A stretch of DNA of 64,000 nt from Novosphingobium sp. BW1 (GCF_008107685.1 NZ_VIRF01000089.1:62001-126000); one strand, 5' to 3'; numbered from the stretch's first letter, positions 48,779-58,039 are shown. Program-made: numbers and translations. The notes: generated by a model not told the origin, from the letters alone.

Positions 48779-51166
48779 TTGAAAGCCAGCCTCCCCACCG
48801 CACTCCGCACACCGACGCGCCGCTTGCTCGGGCGTCTGCTCCTGATGGCGACCTGCATGGTCCCGGCAGGCGCTCTCGTCGTGGGCGGCATGGTGACGCG
48901 GGCCGAGGCGCGCGTCGCAGCCGGTCCCGAGGACGAGGCGGTCATGGCGCGGGCAAAGGCGCTTCTGACGCAGATGACGCCCGAGGAGAAGGCCGGGCAG
49001 CTGGTCCAGTACTTCTACCTTGGCGAGGCAGCGGCGACCTCGTCCGAAGCGATGACGAGCGTGATCAGCGTGGAAGACGCCGTTGCACGCGGCGAAGTGG
49101 GCTCGCTCCTGCTGATGACCGACCCGGTCGAGATCAACCGCTTGCAGAAGATCGCGGTCGAAAAGACACGGCTGGGCATTCCGCTGCTGTTCGGCTTTGA
49201 CGTGATCCACGGTTTCCACACGATCATGCCGGTACCGCTGGCGATGGCTGCGTCCTGGGACCCGTCTGTCGCCGAGAAGGGGCAGGCGGTCGCGGCGGCC
49301 GAAGCGCGAGCCGCCGGTGTCAACTGGACCTTCGCGCCGATGGTCGACATCGCGCGCGACGCGCGCTGGGGTCGTATCGTCGAGGGCGCGGGCGAAGACC
49401 CGGTGCTGGGCGCGGCGATGGCGGCCGCCCAGGTGCGCGGCTTCCAGGGCGAGAAAATTGGCACGCCGGGTCGCATCCTGGCTGGTCCCAAGCACTTTGC
49501 GGGGTACGGCGCGTCGCTTGGCGGACGTGACTACGACGAGGTCGACCTCTCCGACAACGAGCTGCGCAACGTCTACTTCCCGCCATTCAAGGCGGCCATC
49601 GATGCCGGCGCGGGCAATATCATGGCTGCCTACATGCAGCTCAATGGCGTGCCCGCGACAACCAGTTCGTGGCTGCTGAACGAGGTTCTGCGCAAGGAAT
49701 GGGGCTTTGACGGCTTTGTCGTCTCCGATGCCAACAACGTTTCCTCGCTCGTGCGCCAGGGCGCGGCGGCGAATCCGGAAGAGGCGGCGGTCCGCGCGAT
49801 CCGTTCCGGGCTCGACATGTCAATGGAGATGCCGTCCAAGAACAGCCCGATGCTCTCGCTCGCGCAGTCGCTGAAGGACGGCACGCTCGACGCAAAGACG
49901 CTCGACACGGCCGTGCTGCGCCTGCTCGAAGCCAAGATCCGTCTTGGCCTGTTCGAACAGCCCTACGCGGATCCTGCGAAGGCAAAGTCCGTGGCCCAGA
50001 GGGCCGAGCACCGCGACATCGCGCGCATGGCTGCCGAGCGCGCCGCCGTCCTCCTGGAAAACAGCAAGGGCGTGCTTCCGCTCGACACCAGCAAGACCCA
50101 GTCGATTGCGTTGATCGGTCCCTTCGCGAATGCGCCGCATGACCAGCTTGGCCCCTGGGTGTTTCCCGGCCCCAAGCCGACCGGCGTCAGCGTTCTGGAG
50201 GGGCTCAAGGCCAAGCTGGGTGACACGGTCAAGGTGACTTACGCGCCGGGCGTGCCGATCCCCACGCGCATCAATCGCTCCTTCTTCGACCGCATCAACC
50301 CGCCCGTTGACCTGCCCGAATTTGCTGATGCCAACGAGGCGAAGACGGCGGCGGAGTTCGACCGCGCGGTAGCCGCGGCCAAGGGCGCGGACGTTGCCGT
50401 CCTGGTCCTTGGTGAAGCGCAGAATATGGCCGGAGAGGCGGCTTCGCGTGCCTCTTTCGAACTGCCCGGGCACCAGCAGCGCCTGCTGGAAGAGGTTATC
50501 GCGACGGGCAAGCCGGTCGTCGTCGTTCTGATGAACGCGCGTCCGATCAACCTGCAGGGCGCCAAGCCCGATGCCGTGCTCGAAGCCTGGTATCCGGGCT
50601 CCGAGGGCGGCCCCGCCATCGCCAACCTCCTCACCGGCGACGCGGTGCCGGGTGGCAAGCTACCGATCAGCTGGATCTGGGATGGCTCGCAGGCGCCCTT
50701 CAGTTATGATCGGATGATCTCGCACGCGCCCTGGGGCGCGGACACGCGCTACTGGGACCAGCCGAGCAACGCGCCTCTCTACGAATTCGGCTATGGCCTG
50801 AGCTACACGACCTTCGAATACGGCAACCTCACCGTGGCAAAGGATGCGGTGGCCAAGGGGGAGCCGGTCGAGGTTTCCTTCGATCTCACCAACACCGGTT
50901 CGCGCAGCGCGGACGAGGTGGCCCAGCTTTATATCCACCAGCGCTCGGGCACGTCTTCGCGTCCGGAGCGTCAGCTCAAGAAGTTCCGCCGCATTGCGCT
51001 CCAGCCGGGTGAGACGCGGCGGGTGACCTTCACACTGAGCGCGGAAGACCTGCGCTACTGGAGTTCGGTCACCAAGGACTGGATCCAGGATGCCAGCGTC
51101 TTCGACGTTTGGGCAGGTGGCAGCTCCAAGGCTGATCTGGCAGGGGAGTTCACGGTTACGCCGTAA
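48779..51166 (+). CDS. bglX: Periplasmic beta-glucosidase, glycoside hydrolase family 3
   Basis: 795 residues from TTG 48779 (TGGAG 8 bases upstream; ATG 48774 is out of frame). The N-terminal signal is RLLGRLLLMATCMVPAGALVVGG. GH3 N-domain: FGFDVIHGFHTIMPVPLAMAASWD, NWTFAPMVDIARDARWGRIVEGAGEDP in two blocks, GPKHFAGYGASLGGRDY, and the nucleophile Asp in FDGFVVSDANNVSSL (near residue 320). The C-domain (about 400-660) and the fibronectin III-like domain (GEPVEVSFDLTNTGSRSADEVAQLY) follow. BglX-like length and order. Releases glucose from beta-linked oligosaccharides. Confidence 0.94.
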   Translation: MKASLPTALRTPTRRLLGRLLLMATCMVPAGALVVGGMVTRAEARVAAGPEDEAVMARAKALLTQMTPEEKAGQLVQYFYLGEAAATSSEAMTSVISVEDAVARGEVGSLLLMTDPVEINRLQKIAVEKTRLGIPLLFGFDVIHGFHTIMPVPLAMAASWDPSVAEKGQAVAAAEARAAGVNWTFAPMVDIARDARWGRIVEGAGEDPVLGAAMAAAQVRGFQGEKIGTPGRILAGPKHFAGYGASLGGRDYDEVDLSDNELRNVYFPPFKAAIDAGAGNIMAAYMQLNGVPATTSSWLLNEVLRKEWGFDGFVVSDANNVSSLVRQGAAANPEEAAVRAIRSGLDMSMEMPSKNSPMLSLAQSLKDGTLDAKTLDTAVLRLLEAKIRLGLFEQPYADPAKAKSVAQRAEHRDIARMAAERAAVLLENSKGVLPLDTSKTQSIALIGPFANAPHDQLGPWVFPGPKPTGVSVLEGLKAKLGDTVKVTYAPGVPIPTRINRSFFDRINPPVDLPEFADANEAKTAAEFDRAVAAAKGADVAVLVLGEAQNMAGEAASRASFELPGHQQRLLEEVIATGKPVVVVLMNARPINLQGAKPDAVLEAWYPGSEGGPAIANLLTGDAVPGGKLPISWIWDGSQAPFSYDRMISHAPWGADTRYWDQPSNAPLYEFGYGLSYTTFEYGNLTVAKDAVAKGEPVEVSFDLTNTGSRSADEVAQLYIHQRSGTSSRPERQLKKFRRIALQPGETRRVTFTLSAEDLRYWSSVTKDWIQDASVFDVWAGGSSKADLAGEFTVTP

Positions 51167-51266
51167 GGGCGCCGAGTACGCGACCCCGGATCCTCGTGGA
51201 CCGGGTTGGACGTCCGCCGGGCATGGTCTCATGGGGGTGAGGCCTTAATGTTACGCGGATCGCGAC

Positions 51267-51301
51267 GCGACCAGGGGGCGGGGGGATTGCCCCCTGGTCG
51301 C
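51267..51301 (+). terminator. Strong hairpin terminator after the GH3 gene
   Basis: GCGACCAGGGGGC (51267-51279) pairs perfectly with GCCCCCTGGTCGC (51289-51301), 13 bp with a 9-base loop, 100 bases past the GH3 stop and before the converging small gene. GCTTTAATC follows; the U tract is short. Confidence 0.75.
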
Positions 51302-51378
51302 GCTTTAATCCCGATAGGCCGTGCCTTTGGAAAATGTCGCGGTCGATGGGGCTCTCCGGCAACTGGCCGGGCCCGCAA

Positions 51379-51732
51379 TCAGGCCGCGACGCGCCGCAGT
51401 TCGGCAAGGCGCGCGGCAATATCCTCCTGCTCGCGCTTCATCGCGCCGGTGTTGCGATCGTTGAAAGCATCGAGCATGCGCGCGATGCTCGGTTCCAGTT
51501 GCAGCCAAGTCGCCTGCGGCAGGCGCGGTTGCAACTTTACCCAGGCGTCGTGGATGTCGATAACATCCGGACGAGCGACCATGTCGGTCGTGCTGGCGGC
51601 AAGCCGAACGGCGGCCTCGAGGTCGAGGACGTCTTCAAAAGTCTCGCCAGTGAGCCAGTAATCTGATGGAATCTGCATGACCTTCCGAAATGGGGCGGCT
51701 GGGTTCAGCCCTTCGGTCTTGGATAGGAACAT
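51379..51732 (-). CDS. Hypothetical protein
   Basis: 117 residues from ATG 51732 (AAAGG 7 bases upstream); the in-frame ATG at 51765 has no SD. The protein is soluble and mostly helical: MQIPSDYWLTGETFEDVLDL near the start, then WVKLQPRLPQATWLQLEPSI and a charged C-terminal helix (REQEDIAARLAELRRVAA). No family is recognised. It faces the flavoprotein gene in a divergent arrangement with 131 bases between starts. Confidence 0.6.
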   Translation of the reverse strand: MFLSKTEGLNPAAPFRKVMQIPSDYWLTGETFEDVLDLEAAVRLAASTTDMVARPDVIDIHDAWVKLQPRLPQATWLQLEPSIARMLDAFNDRNTGAMKREQEDIAARLAELRRVAA

Positions 51733-51863
51733 GCAGCTGCCTTTGTAAAATGAACGTCGGTTCATAACGGAGGCGATCCGATTTGGTTCCTGCTTCGCGT
51801 CTTGTCGGGGGCGACTCGTGCCCTTATGGCGCTTCGTTCGGCTTCACGCGCAAAGGACCTTCG

Positions 51864-52883
51864 ATGACCGCACACGACAAGACACTCGCCCTGATGGCTC
51901 GGGGGCGCGAATTCCTCGGGACCGAGACGGCGATCCTGTGCGGCGCCATGTCGTGGGTGTCCGAGCGCAACCTTGTTGCCGCAATCAGCAATGCCGGCGG
52001 CTTTGGCGTGATTGCCTGCGGGGCAATGACGCCGGAACTGCTCGATGCCGAGATCGCGGCAACCAAGACGCTGACGCAAAAGCCTTTCGGCGTTAACCTC
52101 ATCACCATGCACCCCCAGCTCTTCGAACTGATCTCGATCTGCGCGCAGCACGGCGTGGGTCATGTTGTGCTGGCCGGTGGCATCCCGCCCAAGGGCAGTG
52201 TCGAGGCGATCAAGGAGGCTGGCGCCAAGGTGATCTGCTTTGCCCCCACGCTGGCGCTGGGCAAGAAGCTGCTGCGTTCGGGCGCCGACGCGCTGGTGAT
52301 CGAGGGCAACGAGGCGGGCGGCCACATCGGTCCAGTTTCCACCTCCGTTTTGGCTCAGGAAATCCTGCCCACGCTGGCCGAGGACAACATCGTCTTCGTG
52401 GCAGGTGGTATCGGCCGCGGCGAGGCTATGGCGGGCTACCTCGAGATGGGCGCTTCGGGCGTGCAGCTGGGCACGCGCTTTGCCTGCGCCAGGGAATCCA
52501 TCGCGCACCCAGATTTCAAGAAGATGTTCTTCCGTGCCTCGGCACGCGATGCCATAGCCTCGGTCCAGGTCGACCCGCGCCTGCCGGTCATCCCGGTCCG
52601 CGCGCTGCGCAACAAGGGCACCGAGGCGTTCACCGCCAAGCAGATCGAAGTCGCCAAAAGGCTCGATGGGGGCGAGCTCGACATGGGCGAAGCGCAGCTG
52701 GCGATCGAACACTTCTGGGCCGGTGCCCTTCGCCGTGCGGTCATCGATGGCGATGTCGAGGGCGGCTCGGTCATGGCGGGCCAGTCGGTTGGTATGGTCA
52801 AGGCCGAGGAGCCGGTGGCCGAGATCATCGCGGCACTCCTTGTCGAGAGCGAGGCTGCGCTCACCAAGCGTTCGGCGGCCTGA
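51864..52883 (+). CDS. NAD(P)H-dependent flavin oxidoreductase (nitronate monooxygenase family)
   Basis: 339-residue TIM-barrel FMN protein of the 2-nitropropane-dioxygenase/FabK group. Motifs: ILCGAMSWVSERNLVAAISNAGGFGVIACG in two blocks (FMN phosphate and N-terminal strand), KPFGVNLIT, ALVIEGNEAGGHIGP (with the HxG element), FVAGGIGRGEAMAGYLEMGASGVQLGTRF in two blocks. ATG 51864 follows AAAGGACC. The reaction may be nitronate oxidation or a related flavin chemistry; enoyl-ACP reductase activity cannot be excluded. Confidence 0.88.
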   Translation: MTAHDKTLALMARGREFLGTETAILCGAMSWVSERNLVAAISNAGGFGVIACGAMTPELLDAEIAATKTLTQKPFGVNLITMHPQLFELISICAQHGVGHVVLAGGIPPKGSVEAIKEAGAKVICFAPTLALGKKLLRSGADALVIEGNEAGGHIGPVSTSVLAQEILPTLAEDNIVFVAGGIGRGEAMAGYLEMGASGVQLGTRFACARESIAHPDFKKMFFRASARDAIASVQVDPRLPVIPVRALRNKGTEAFTAKQIEVAKRLDGGELDMGEAQLAIEHFWAGALRRAVIDGDVEGGSVMAGQSVGMVKAEEPVAEIIAALLVESEAALTKRSAA

Positions 52884-53008
52884 GCGCCCATCGCGTGCCC
52901 GTCGCTGTGCCGGGCAGGCGTCGGGACGGTACATTTTTGCAGGTGATCAAGGCCGTCCCGGGCTCGACATCCGGGGCGGCCTATCGCATTCTGAACAGAC
53001 AGGAATTC

Positions 53009-53119
53009 ATGTTGCCGTTCGATGCGGGCAAGGGCGCGCGCCATCTGCATATCAGCCTTTGCCATCTCCCCCGTTCGGTCGGCTTCTGGAAGACGCTCAA
53101 GACGAGGAAAGAAAAATAG
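53009..53119 (+). CDS. Possible small upstream ORF coupled to purU
   Basis: 36 codons from ATG 53009 with AGGA 4 bases before it (the spacing is short) to a TAG at 53117-53119 that shares bases with the purU GTG (TAGTG). The product (MLPFDAGKGARHLHISLCHL and a basic tail) has no recognised family. The exact stop/start overlap suggests translational coupling or a leader peptide, but short open frames are common in such DNA. Confidence 0.25.
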   Translation: MLPFDAGKGARHLHISLCHLPRSVGFWKTLKTRKEK

Positions 53120-53973
53120 TGTCGCAGCCCCTCATTCTCGCGCTGTCGTGTGCGGACAGGCCCGGTATCGTCGCGCGCGTGACCGGCTATCTCGCACAGT
53201 GCGGGTGCAACATCGTCGAGGCGCAGCAGTTCGACGACCTGCTCGAAAACAAGTTCTTCATGCGCGTGGCCTTTGATCCAGGCACGACCGACCGCGAAGA
53301 GATACGCGAGGGCTTCGGACCCATCGCGCTCGAATACGGCATGGCCTGGACGATGCTGCGCCGCGACCGTGCGCGCCGTGTCCTGCTCATGGTCAGCAAA
53401 TTCGATCACTGCCTGGCCGATCTGCTCTATCGCCAGCGCATCGGCGAGATCAACATGGACATCGTGGGCGTGGTCTCGAACCATCCGCGCGAGGCGGTGA
53501 CGACGCACCTGCTTGACGGCATCCCCTTCCACCACCTCCCGATCACCAAGGAGACCAAGCCCGAGCAGGAAGCCAAACTGCGGGCGCTGGTCGAGGAGAC
53601 CCGTGCCGAGGTGGTCGTGCTGGCCCGGTACATGCAGGTCCTCTCGGACGACATGACCCGCTACCTTTCCGGCCGCTGCATCAATATCCACCACTCGTTC
53701 CTGCCCGGCTTCAAGGGCGCCAAGCCCTACCACCAGGCTCACGCGCGCGGCGTGAAGATGATCGGGGCGACCGCGCACTACGTGACTGCGGACCTCGATG
53801 AAGGGCCGATCATCCACCAGGACGTGGAGGCCGTCACCCACGCCGCGACGCCCGAGGACATGGTGCGCAAGGGCCGCGACATCGAACGCCGTGTGCTCGC
53901 CGAAGCGGTGCGCCTGCACCTTGAGGAGCGCGTCCTTCTGAACGGTAGCCGTACGGTCGTCTTCAAGGGCTGA
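53119..53973 (+). CDS. purU: Formyltetrahydrofolate deformylase
   Basis: 284 residues from GTG 53119 (GAGGAAAG upstream); the frame is open further up but the ACT domain begins at QPLILALSCADRPGIVARVTGYLA. The N-terminal ACT domain (to about 80) senses methionine or glycine in E. coli. The formyltransferase-like catalytic domain has VLLMVSKFDHCLADLLYR, NMDIVGVVSNHP, INIHHSFLPGFKGAKPYHQA (HxSLLP-like with catalytic His), and GATAHYVTADLDEGPII (catalytic Asp). It hydrolyses 10-formyl-THF to formate and THF to balance one-carbon pools. Confidence 0.96.
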   Translation: MSQPLILALSCADRPGIVARVTGYLAQCGCNIVEAQQFDDLLENKFFMRVAFDPGTTDREEIREGFGPIALEYGMAWTMLRRDRARRVLLMVSKFDHCLADLLYRQRIGEINMDIVGVVSNHPREAVTTHLLDGIPFHHLPITKETKPEQEAKLRALVEETRAEVVVLARYMQVLSDDMTRYLSGRCINIHHSFLPGFKGAKPYHQAHARGVKMIGATAHYVTADLDEGPIIHQDVEAVTHAATPEDMVRKGRDIERRVLAEAVRLHLEERVLLNGSRTVVFKG

Positions 53974-53999
53974 TTGCCCGGAATCCGCGTTTCGTGAAG

Positions 54000-54038
54000 G
54001 GCCCGCCCCGCGCCGACCGGCATGGGGCGGGCCTTTTT
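54000..54038 (+). terminator. Rho-independent terminator of purU
   Basis: GGCCCGCCCC (54000-54009) pairs with GGGGCGGGCC (54024-54033), 10 bp, followed directly by TTTTT (54034-54038), 27 bases after the purU stop. Confidence 0.92.
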
Positions 54039-54125
54039 GCACCAGTTAGGGCAACTGTGGGCCTCGCCAGCGCGTTGCCCGCCCGATAGTCTGGTGCGAG
54101 CGCCAAGTGAGGGAGATGAGTATCC

Positions 54126-55001
54126 ATGTGCGACGAATTTACCGAGGCGGATGAGGCGACGCGCCGCGAAGGCGGGCTCAACCGCCGCCAGTTCGCCGCG
54201 TTGGGTGCAGGAGCGGCGCTCGTCGGCTGTGCGGGCAAGGCAGGCAGCGCAGGCGAAGAGGGTTCGGACCTGCGCGAGCGGATGGTCTCGATCACCACCA
54301 AGGATGGCGTGTGCGACGCTTTCTTCGTGCACCCCTCGACCGGGCAGCATCCGGGCATCGTGATGTGGCCGGATATCGCGGGCCTGCGCGATGCCAAGAA
54401 GATCATGGCGCGTGCGCTGGCGGCAGAGGGCTACGCGGTCCTTGTCGTCAACCAGTACTACCGCTCCAGTCCCGCGCCGGTCCTGACCAGTTTTTCCGAC
54501 TGGCGGACCGAGGAGGGCAAGGCGAAGATTGCACCCATGCGCGAAGCGCTGAGCCCGGAAGCGGTGACCCGCGATGGCGCGGCCTTCGTCGTGTTCCTCG
54601 ACGCGCGCGAGGAAGTCGATACCTCCCGCAAGATCGGCTCGAACGGCTATTGCATGGGCGGGCCCTTCACCGTGCGCACGGCCATTGCCGCTCCCGAACG
54701 GGTGGGGGCGGCCGCCTCGTTCCACGGGGCAGGGCTGGTGACGGGCGAGCCCGACAGTCCCGACGCACTGCTGGACGAGACCAAGGCATCCTATCTTTTC
54801 GCGATTGCGCGCAACGACGATGCGCGCCAGCCTGAGCAGAAAACGAAGCTGCGCGAGGCTGCCGCGAGCGCTGGACGCGAGGCCGAGATCGAAGTTTACG
54901 ACGCCGATCATGGCTGGTGTGTTCCCGATTCCCCGGCGTGGGATCCCGAAGAGGCTGACCGCGCGTGGAAGCGCATGATGGTGCTGTTCGCCAGCCTCTA
55001 G
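54126..55001 (+). CDS. Exported dienelactone hydrolase family protein
   Basis: 291 residues. The N-terminus has a twin-arginine-like signal (LNRRQFAALGAGAALVGC) with a possible lipobox Cys. The alpha/beta-hydrolase domain: PGIVMWPDIAGLRDAKKIMA, the nucleophile elbow GSNGYCMGGPFT with Cys (typical of dienelactone hydrolases rather than Ser), and the catalytic His in YDADHGWCVPD; an Asp lies between. Tat export of this family is unusual but recurrent in sphingomonads. Substrate is unknown. Confidence 0.85.
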   Translation: MCDEFTEADEATRREGGLNRRQFAALGAGAALVGCAGKAGSAGEEGSDLRERMVSITTKDGVCDAFFVHPSTGQHPGIVMWPDIAGLRDAKKIMARALAAEGYAVLVVNQYYRSSPAPVLTSFSDWRTEEGKAKIAPMREALSPEAVTRDGAAFVVFLDAREEVDTSRKIGSNGYCMGGPFTVRTAIAAPERVGAAASFHGAGLVTGEPDSPDALLDETKASYLFAIARNDDARQPEQKTKLREAAASAGREAEIEVYDADHGWCVPDSPAWDPEEADRAWKRMMVLFASL

Positions 55002-55062
55002 GCGAACTTGGCATTTGCGCCGAGATGCCCATATCGCTTGGCCTGAGACAGCGGAGAAGCCG

Positions 55063-55470
55063 ATGACCGACGACAAGCTTGCCATGACCGAAGCCGAATG
55101 GCGCGAGAAGCTCACGCCCGAGCAGTACCATGTGCTGCGCGAGGCCGGAACCGAGCGCGCCTTTACCGGCAAATACGACAAGAATTACGCGGACGGCACC
55201 TATTTCTGTGCAGGGTGCGGCGCGCCGCTCTTCACCAACGAGGCCAAGTACAATTCGGGCTGTGGCTGGCCCGCCTATACCGCCCCGGTTGAGGAAGATG
55301 CCGTCGAGACACGGCGCGACATCTCGCACGGCATGGTGCGCGTCGAAGTGCTGTGCTCGCGCTGCGAGGGGCACCTGGGCCACGTCTTCCCCGATGGTCC
55401 TGGTCCGACGGGCCTGCGGTATTGCATCAACAGCGCCTCGCTCGATTTCGAGCCGGAGGACGGTGAGTAG
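55063..55470 (+). CDS. msrB: Peptide-methionine (R)-S-oxide reductase
   Basis: 135-residue MsrB. The structural zinc is bound by FCAGCGAPLF and LCSRCEGHLGHVF (two Cys pairs); GCGWPAYTAP and the catalytic Cys in LRYCINSASLDF (near residue 122) are canonical. ATG 55063 (MTDDKLAMTEAEW) follows GCGGAGAAG; an upstream in-frame start adds unconserved residues. It repairs methionine-R-sulfoxide in proteins. Repeat copy C starts 22 bases after its stop. Confidence 0.97.
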   Translation: MTDDKLAMTEAEWREKLTPEQYHVLREAGTERAFTGKYDKNYADGTYFCAGCGAPLFTNEAKYNSGCGWPAYTAPVEEDAVETRRDISHGMVRVEVLCSRCEGHLGHVFPDGPGPTGLRYCINSASLDFEPEDGE

Positions 55471-55492
55471 AGGGGCCTTGGAACAGTGATTT

Positions 55493-55605
55493 CGGAGGGC
55501 CATCACCCTCGGGCTACCCGAACTGTCGACTCCACCTTTCCCGTGCGGCTTTGGATGAGAACGGTGAGGTCGCCGGTTCTGGGGGCAAGGAGTGATGACC
55601 CCTTG
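55493..55605 (+). repeat. Structured intergenic repeat, copy C
   Basis: 113 bases, close in length to copy A. The first hairpin is weaker (GAGGG/CCCTC core, 55495-55510), and the second (CAAGGAG, TGATGA, CCCCTTG; 55586-55605) has one A-C mismatch. The intervening GAGGTCGCCGGTTCTGGGGG in this copy aligns with copy A, as do CCTTTCCCGTGCG and the GGCCATC loop. It lies between msrB and the PBP gene, both rightward. Confidence 0.75.
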
Positions 55606-55769
55606 TATCCTGTTCTTCGCCTCAGGCTTCCGAGATGGGCCGCTAGCCACTCGATGAAGCGTTGAACCCGCTCGCCGGGGGCTGTTAACGGCAGGTTACA
55701 ATTCCTTCTGCAAGGTGTAGGGCGTCGAACGGACAATCGTCGTCCGCAAGAGGGAATTCCACTACTCCG

Positions 55770-57989
55770 ATGGCCAAGAAACCCGGCCGGCGCCCCGCAT
55801 CCGGCGCGTCCCCCCGCAAGAGATCGCCGTCCAAGCCGCCCCTGGCGCGTCGCATCGTGCGCGGCGTGCTCATCTGGGGAACGGCACTGACGCTACTCGG
55901 CGCGATTTTCCTCGGCACGGCCGTGTTCTTCACCATGCGTGAACTGCCGGGGATGACCTCGCTCAAGAGCAGCCAGAACGGGCAGATGATCGTCGTGCGG
56001 GCGAACGATGGTTCCGAACTGGTCTCGCTCGGGCCCAGCTACGGAAAATGGCTCAGTTACGACCAGATTCCCAAGGTGATGAAGGACGCCATTGTCTCCA
56101 CCGAGGATCGGCGTTTCCGCGATCACATCGGCGTCGACCCGGTGGCGCTGGCGCGTATTTTCAAGGTGCGTGTGGAGCGCGGGCACTTCCGCGAAGGCGC
56201 TTCCACGATCACCCAGCAGCTGGCGCGCAACATCTTCCTCAACAACGCTCGCACCTTCGGTCGCAAGGGGCGCGAGATGATCCTGGCGCTCGCCATGGAG
56301 CGCAAGTTCAGCAAGGACCAGATCCTCGAGCTCTATCTCAACAAGGTCTACTTCGGCGGCGGTGCCTATGGCATTGATGCAGCGAGCCGCAAGTTCTTCG
56401 GGCACCCCGCGACCGAGCTTTCGACAGGCGAGGCGGCGATCATTGCCGGTCTCGTGAAGGCCCCCTCGCACTATTCGCCGACTGCCGATGTCGAAGCCTC
56501 GATCGGGCGCGGCAAGGTTGTGCTGGGCCTCATGGCGGAAACCGGCGCAATTTCGCAGGCCGAGGCCAATTCGGTTGACCTGACCCAGATCGAGATGGCG
56601 GTCGATGCGGGCCAGAATTCGGTACGCTATTTCACCGACTGGGCGCTGCCCCAGCTCGACATGCTGCTGCCTGAAACCAGCGAGCCGATCGAGGTGTGGA
56701 CCACGCTCGACCCCAAGATGCAGGAAGCCGCGACCAAGGCCGTCGACGCTAATGCGCCCGAGGGCGCGCAGGGGGCGCTCGTCAGCCTTGACCGCGATGG
56801 CGGCGTGCTGGCCATGGTCGGTGGCACCGATTACGTGACCTCGAACTACAACCGCGCGACGAGCGCGGTGCGCCAACCCGGTTCGGCCTGGAAGCTGTTC
56901 GTCTACATGGCCGCGCTGGAGTCTGGCTATACGCCCGATGACACCGTGGTCGACGAGCCGGTGACGATCGATGGGTGGAGCCCGCAGAACGCCAACCGCA
57001 AGTATTCGGGCGAAATCGACGTGCGCAGCGCCTTTGCCTATTCGAAAAACACGATCGCAGCCAAGCTGGGCTCGGAAGTGGGCTTCGGAACGGTGGCCAG
57101 CATGGCGCGCCGCTTTGGTATCTCGACGCCTGTCTCCACCAACCCTTCGATGGTGCTGGGGACCTCGGAAGTGCGCGTGATCGACATGACGCAGGCCTTT
57201 GCCGCTGTTTCGGCTGGTGGTACCTCGGTCGAGCCTTTCGGGATCCGCAAGGTCACCACGACCACCGGTGAGGTGCTGTACGAGCACAAGTCGGTCCAGG
57301 GCCAGATGCTGGTCCCGCCCTATGTGGCCGCGGGCATCACCGATCTGCTCCAGACGACGGTGGCTACCGGCACGGGCCGTGCCGCCCAGATCGGACGTCC
57401 CGTTGCGGGCAAGACGGGCACCACATCTTCCAACAAGGACGGCTGGTTCCTGGGCTTCTCGAGCGGGATCACGACAGGCGTGTGGATGGGCCGCGACGAT
57501 GCAAAACGTGTGGCGGGCCTGTCGGGTGGACACGCGCCCGCCCGCGCCTTCCATGACTACATGGCCGTCGCGGTAAAAGGGCGCCCGGTCGAGCAGTTCG
57601 AGACCGAGCTTAAGTTGCCGGAATGGCAGCTGGAGCCCGACGACGAGTATCTCCAAGGCGACCCGGACGAGTACTATTACGTCGATGAGTACGGCAACGT
57701 TGTGTACCCCGACGCGCAAGGCCCGGGCGCGAACCGCGATGAGCCGCTCTACGAGGACGGTTCGGGCGTTGGCGATCCGGCCTATGGGCCGGGGCCCGCT
57801 CCTGCTTATGCCCCGGCGCCAGCTCCACAGGGACCCGCCGCGGCGACCGATGATTTCCTCAACCGCGCGACCGGCCGTCAGCCAAATGGGCCTCCCCCCG
57901 TCAACGTGACACGGGGACAGGGCAATCCGCGTCCGGTACGAACACCGCCGCCTCCGGTGGACGAAGCGCCGGGGCAGATTCCTTACTAG
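55770..57989 (+). CDS. Class A penicillin-binding protein (PBP1A family)
   Basis: 739 residues. A basic cytoplasmic N-tail (PGRRPASGASPRKRSPSKPP), a membrane anchor (about 29-56), a GT51 glycosyltransferase domain (catalytic Glu in STEDRRFRDHIGVD, STITQQLARNIFL, MERKFSKDQILELYLNKVYFG split), then a transpeptidase domain with SAWK (SxxK, near 374), SKN (about 424) and KTGT (about 548). The C-terminal ~115 residues are acidic then Pro/Ala-rich (YYYVDEYGNVVYP, GPGPAPAYAPAPAP) and not part of the fold. Builds and cross-links peptidoglycan. Confidence 0.95.
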   Translation: MAKKPGRRPASGASPRKRSPSKPPLARRIVRGVLIWGTALTLLGAIFLGTAVFFTMRELPGMTSLKSSQNGQMIVVRANDGSELVSLGPSYGKWLSYDQIPKVMKDAIVSTEDRRFRDHIGVDPVALARIFKVRVERGHFREGASTITQQLARNIFLNNARTFGRKGREMILALAMERKFSKDQILELYLNKVYFGGGAYGIDAASRKFFGHPATELSTGEAAIIAGLVKAPSHYSPTADVEASIGRGKVVLGLMAETGAISQAEANSVDLTQIEMAVDAGQNSVRYFTDWALPQLDMLLPETSEPIEVWTTLDPKMQEAATKAVDANAPEGAQGALVSLDRDGGVLAMVGGTDYVTSNYNRATSAVRQPGSAWKLFVYMAALESGYTPDDTVVDEPVTIDGWSPQNANRKYSGEIDVRSAFAYSKNTIAAKLGSEVGFGTVASMARRFGISTPVSTNPSMVLGTSEVRVIDMTQAFAAVSAGGTSVEPFGIRKVTTTTGEVLYEHKSVQGQMLVPPYVAAGITDLLQTTVATGTGRAAQIGRPVAGKTGTTSSNKDGWFLGFSSGITTGVWMGRDDAKRVAGLSGGHAPARAFHDYMAVAVKGRPVEQFETELKLPEWQLEPDDEYLQGDPDEYYYVDEYGNVVYPDAQGPGANRDEPLYEDGSGVGDPAYGPGPAPAYAPAPAPQGPAAATDDFLNRATGRQPNGPPPVNVTRGQGNPRPVRTPPPPVDEAPGQIPY

Positions 57990-58039
57990 CGATGTTCAGG
58001 AGCGGCGGCGGACCGGGCAGGGGCCGCCCCCGTCGCCGT

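Noticed and set aside
52895..53119. 74-codon frame upstream of purU as a full gene
   Set aside because: Begins at a poor start without an SD and has no protein-like character in its first half; only the final 36 codons (53009-53119) merit a low-confidence mention.
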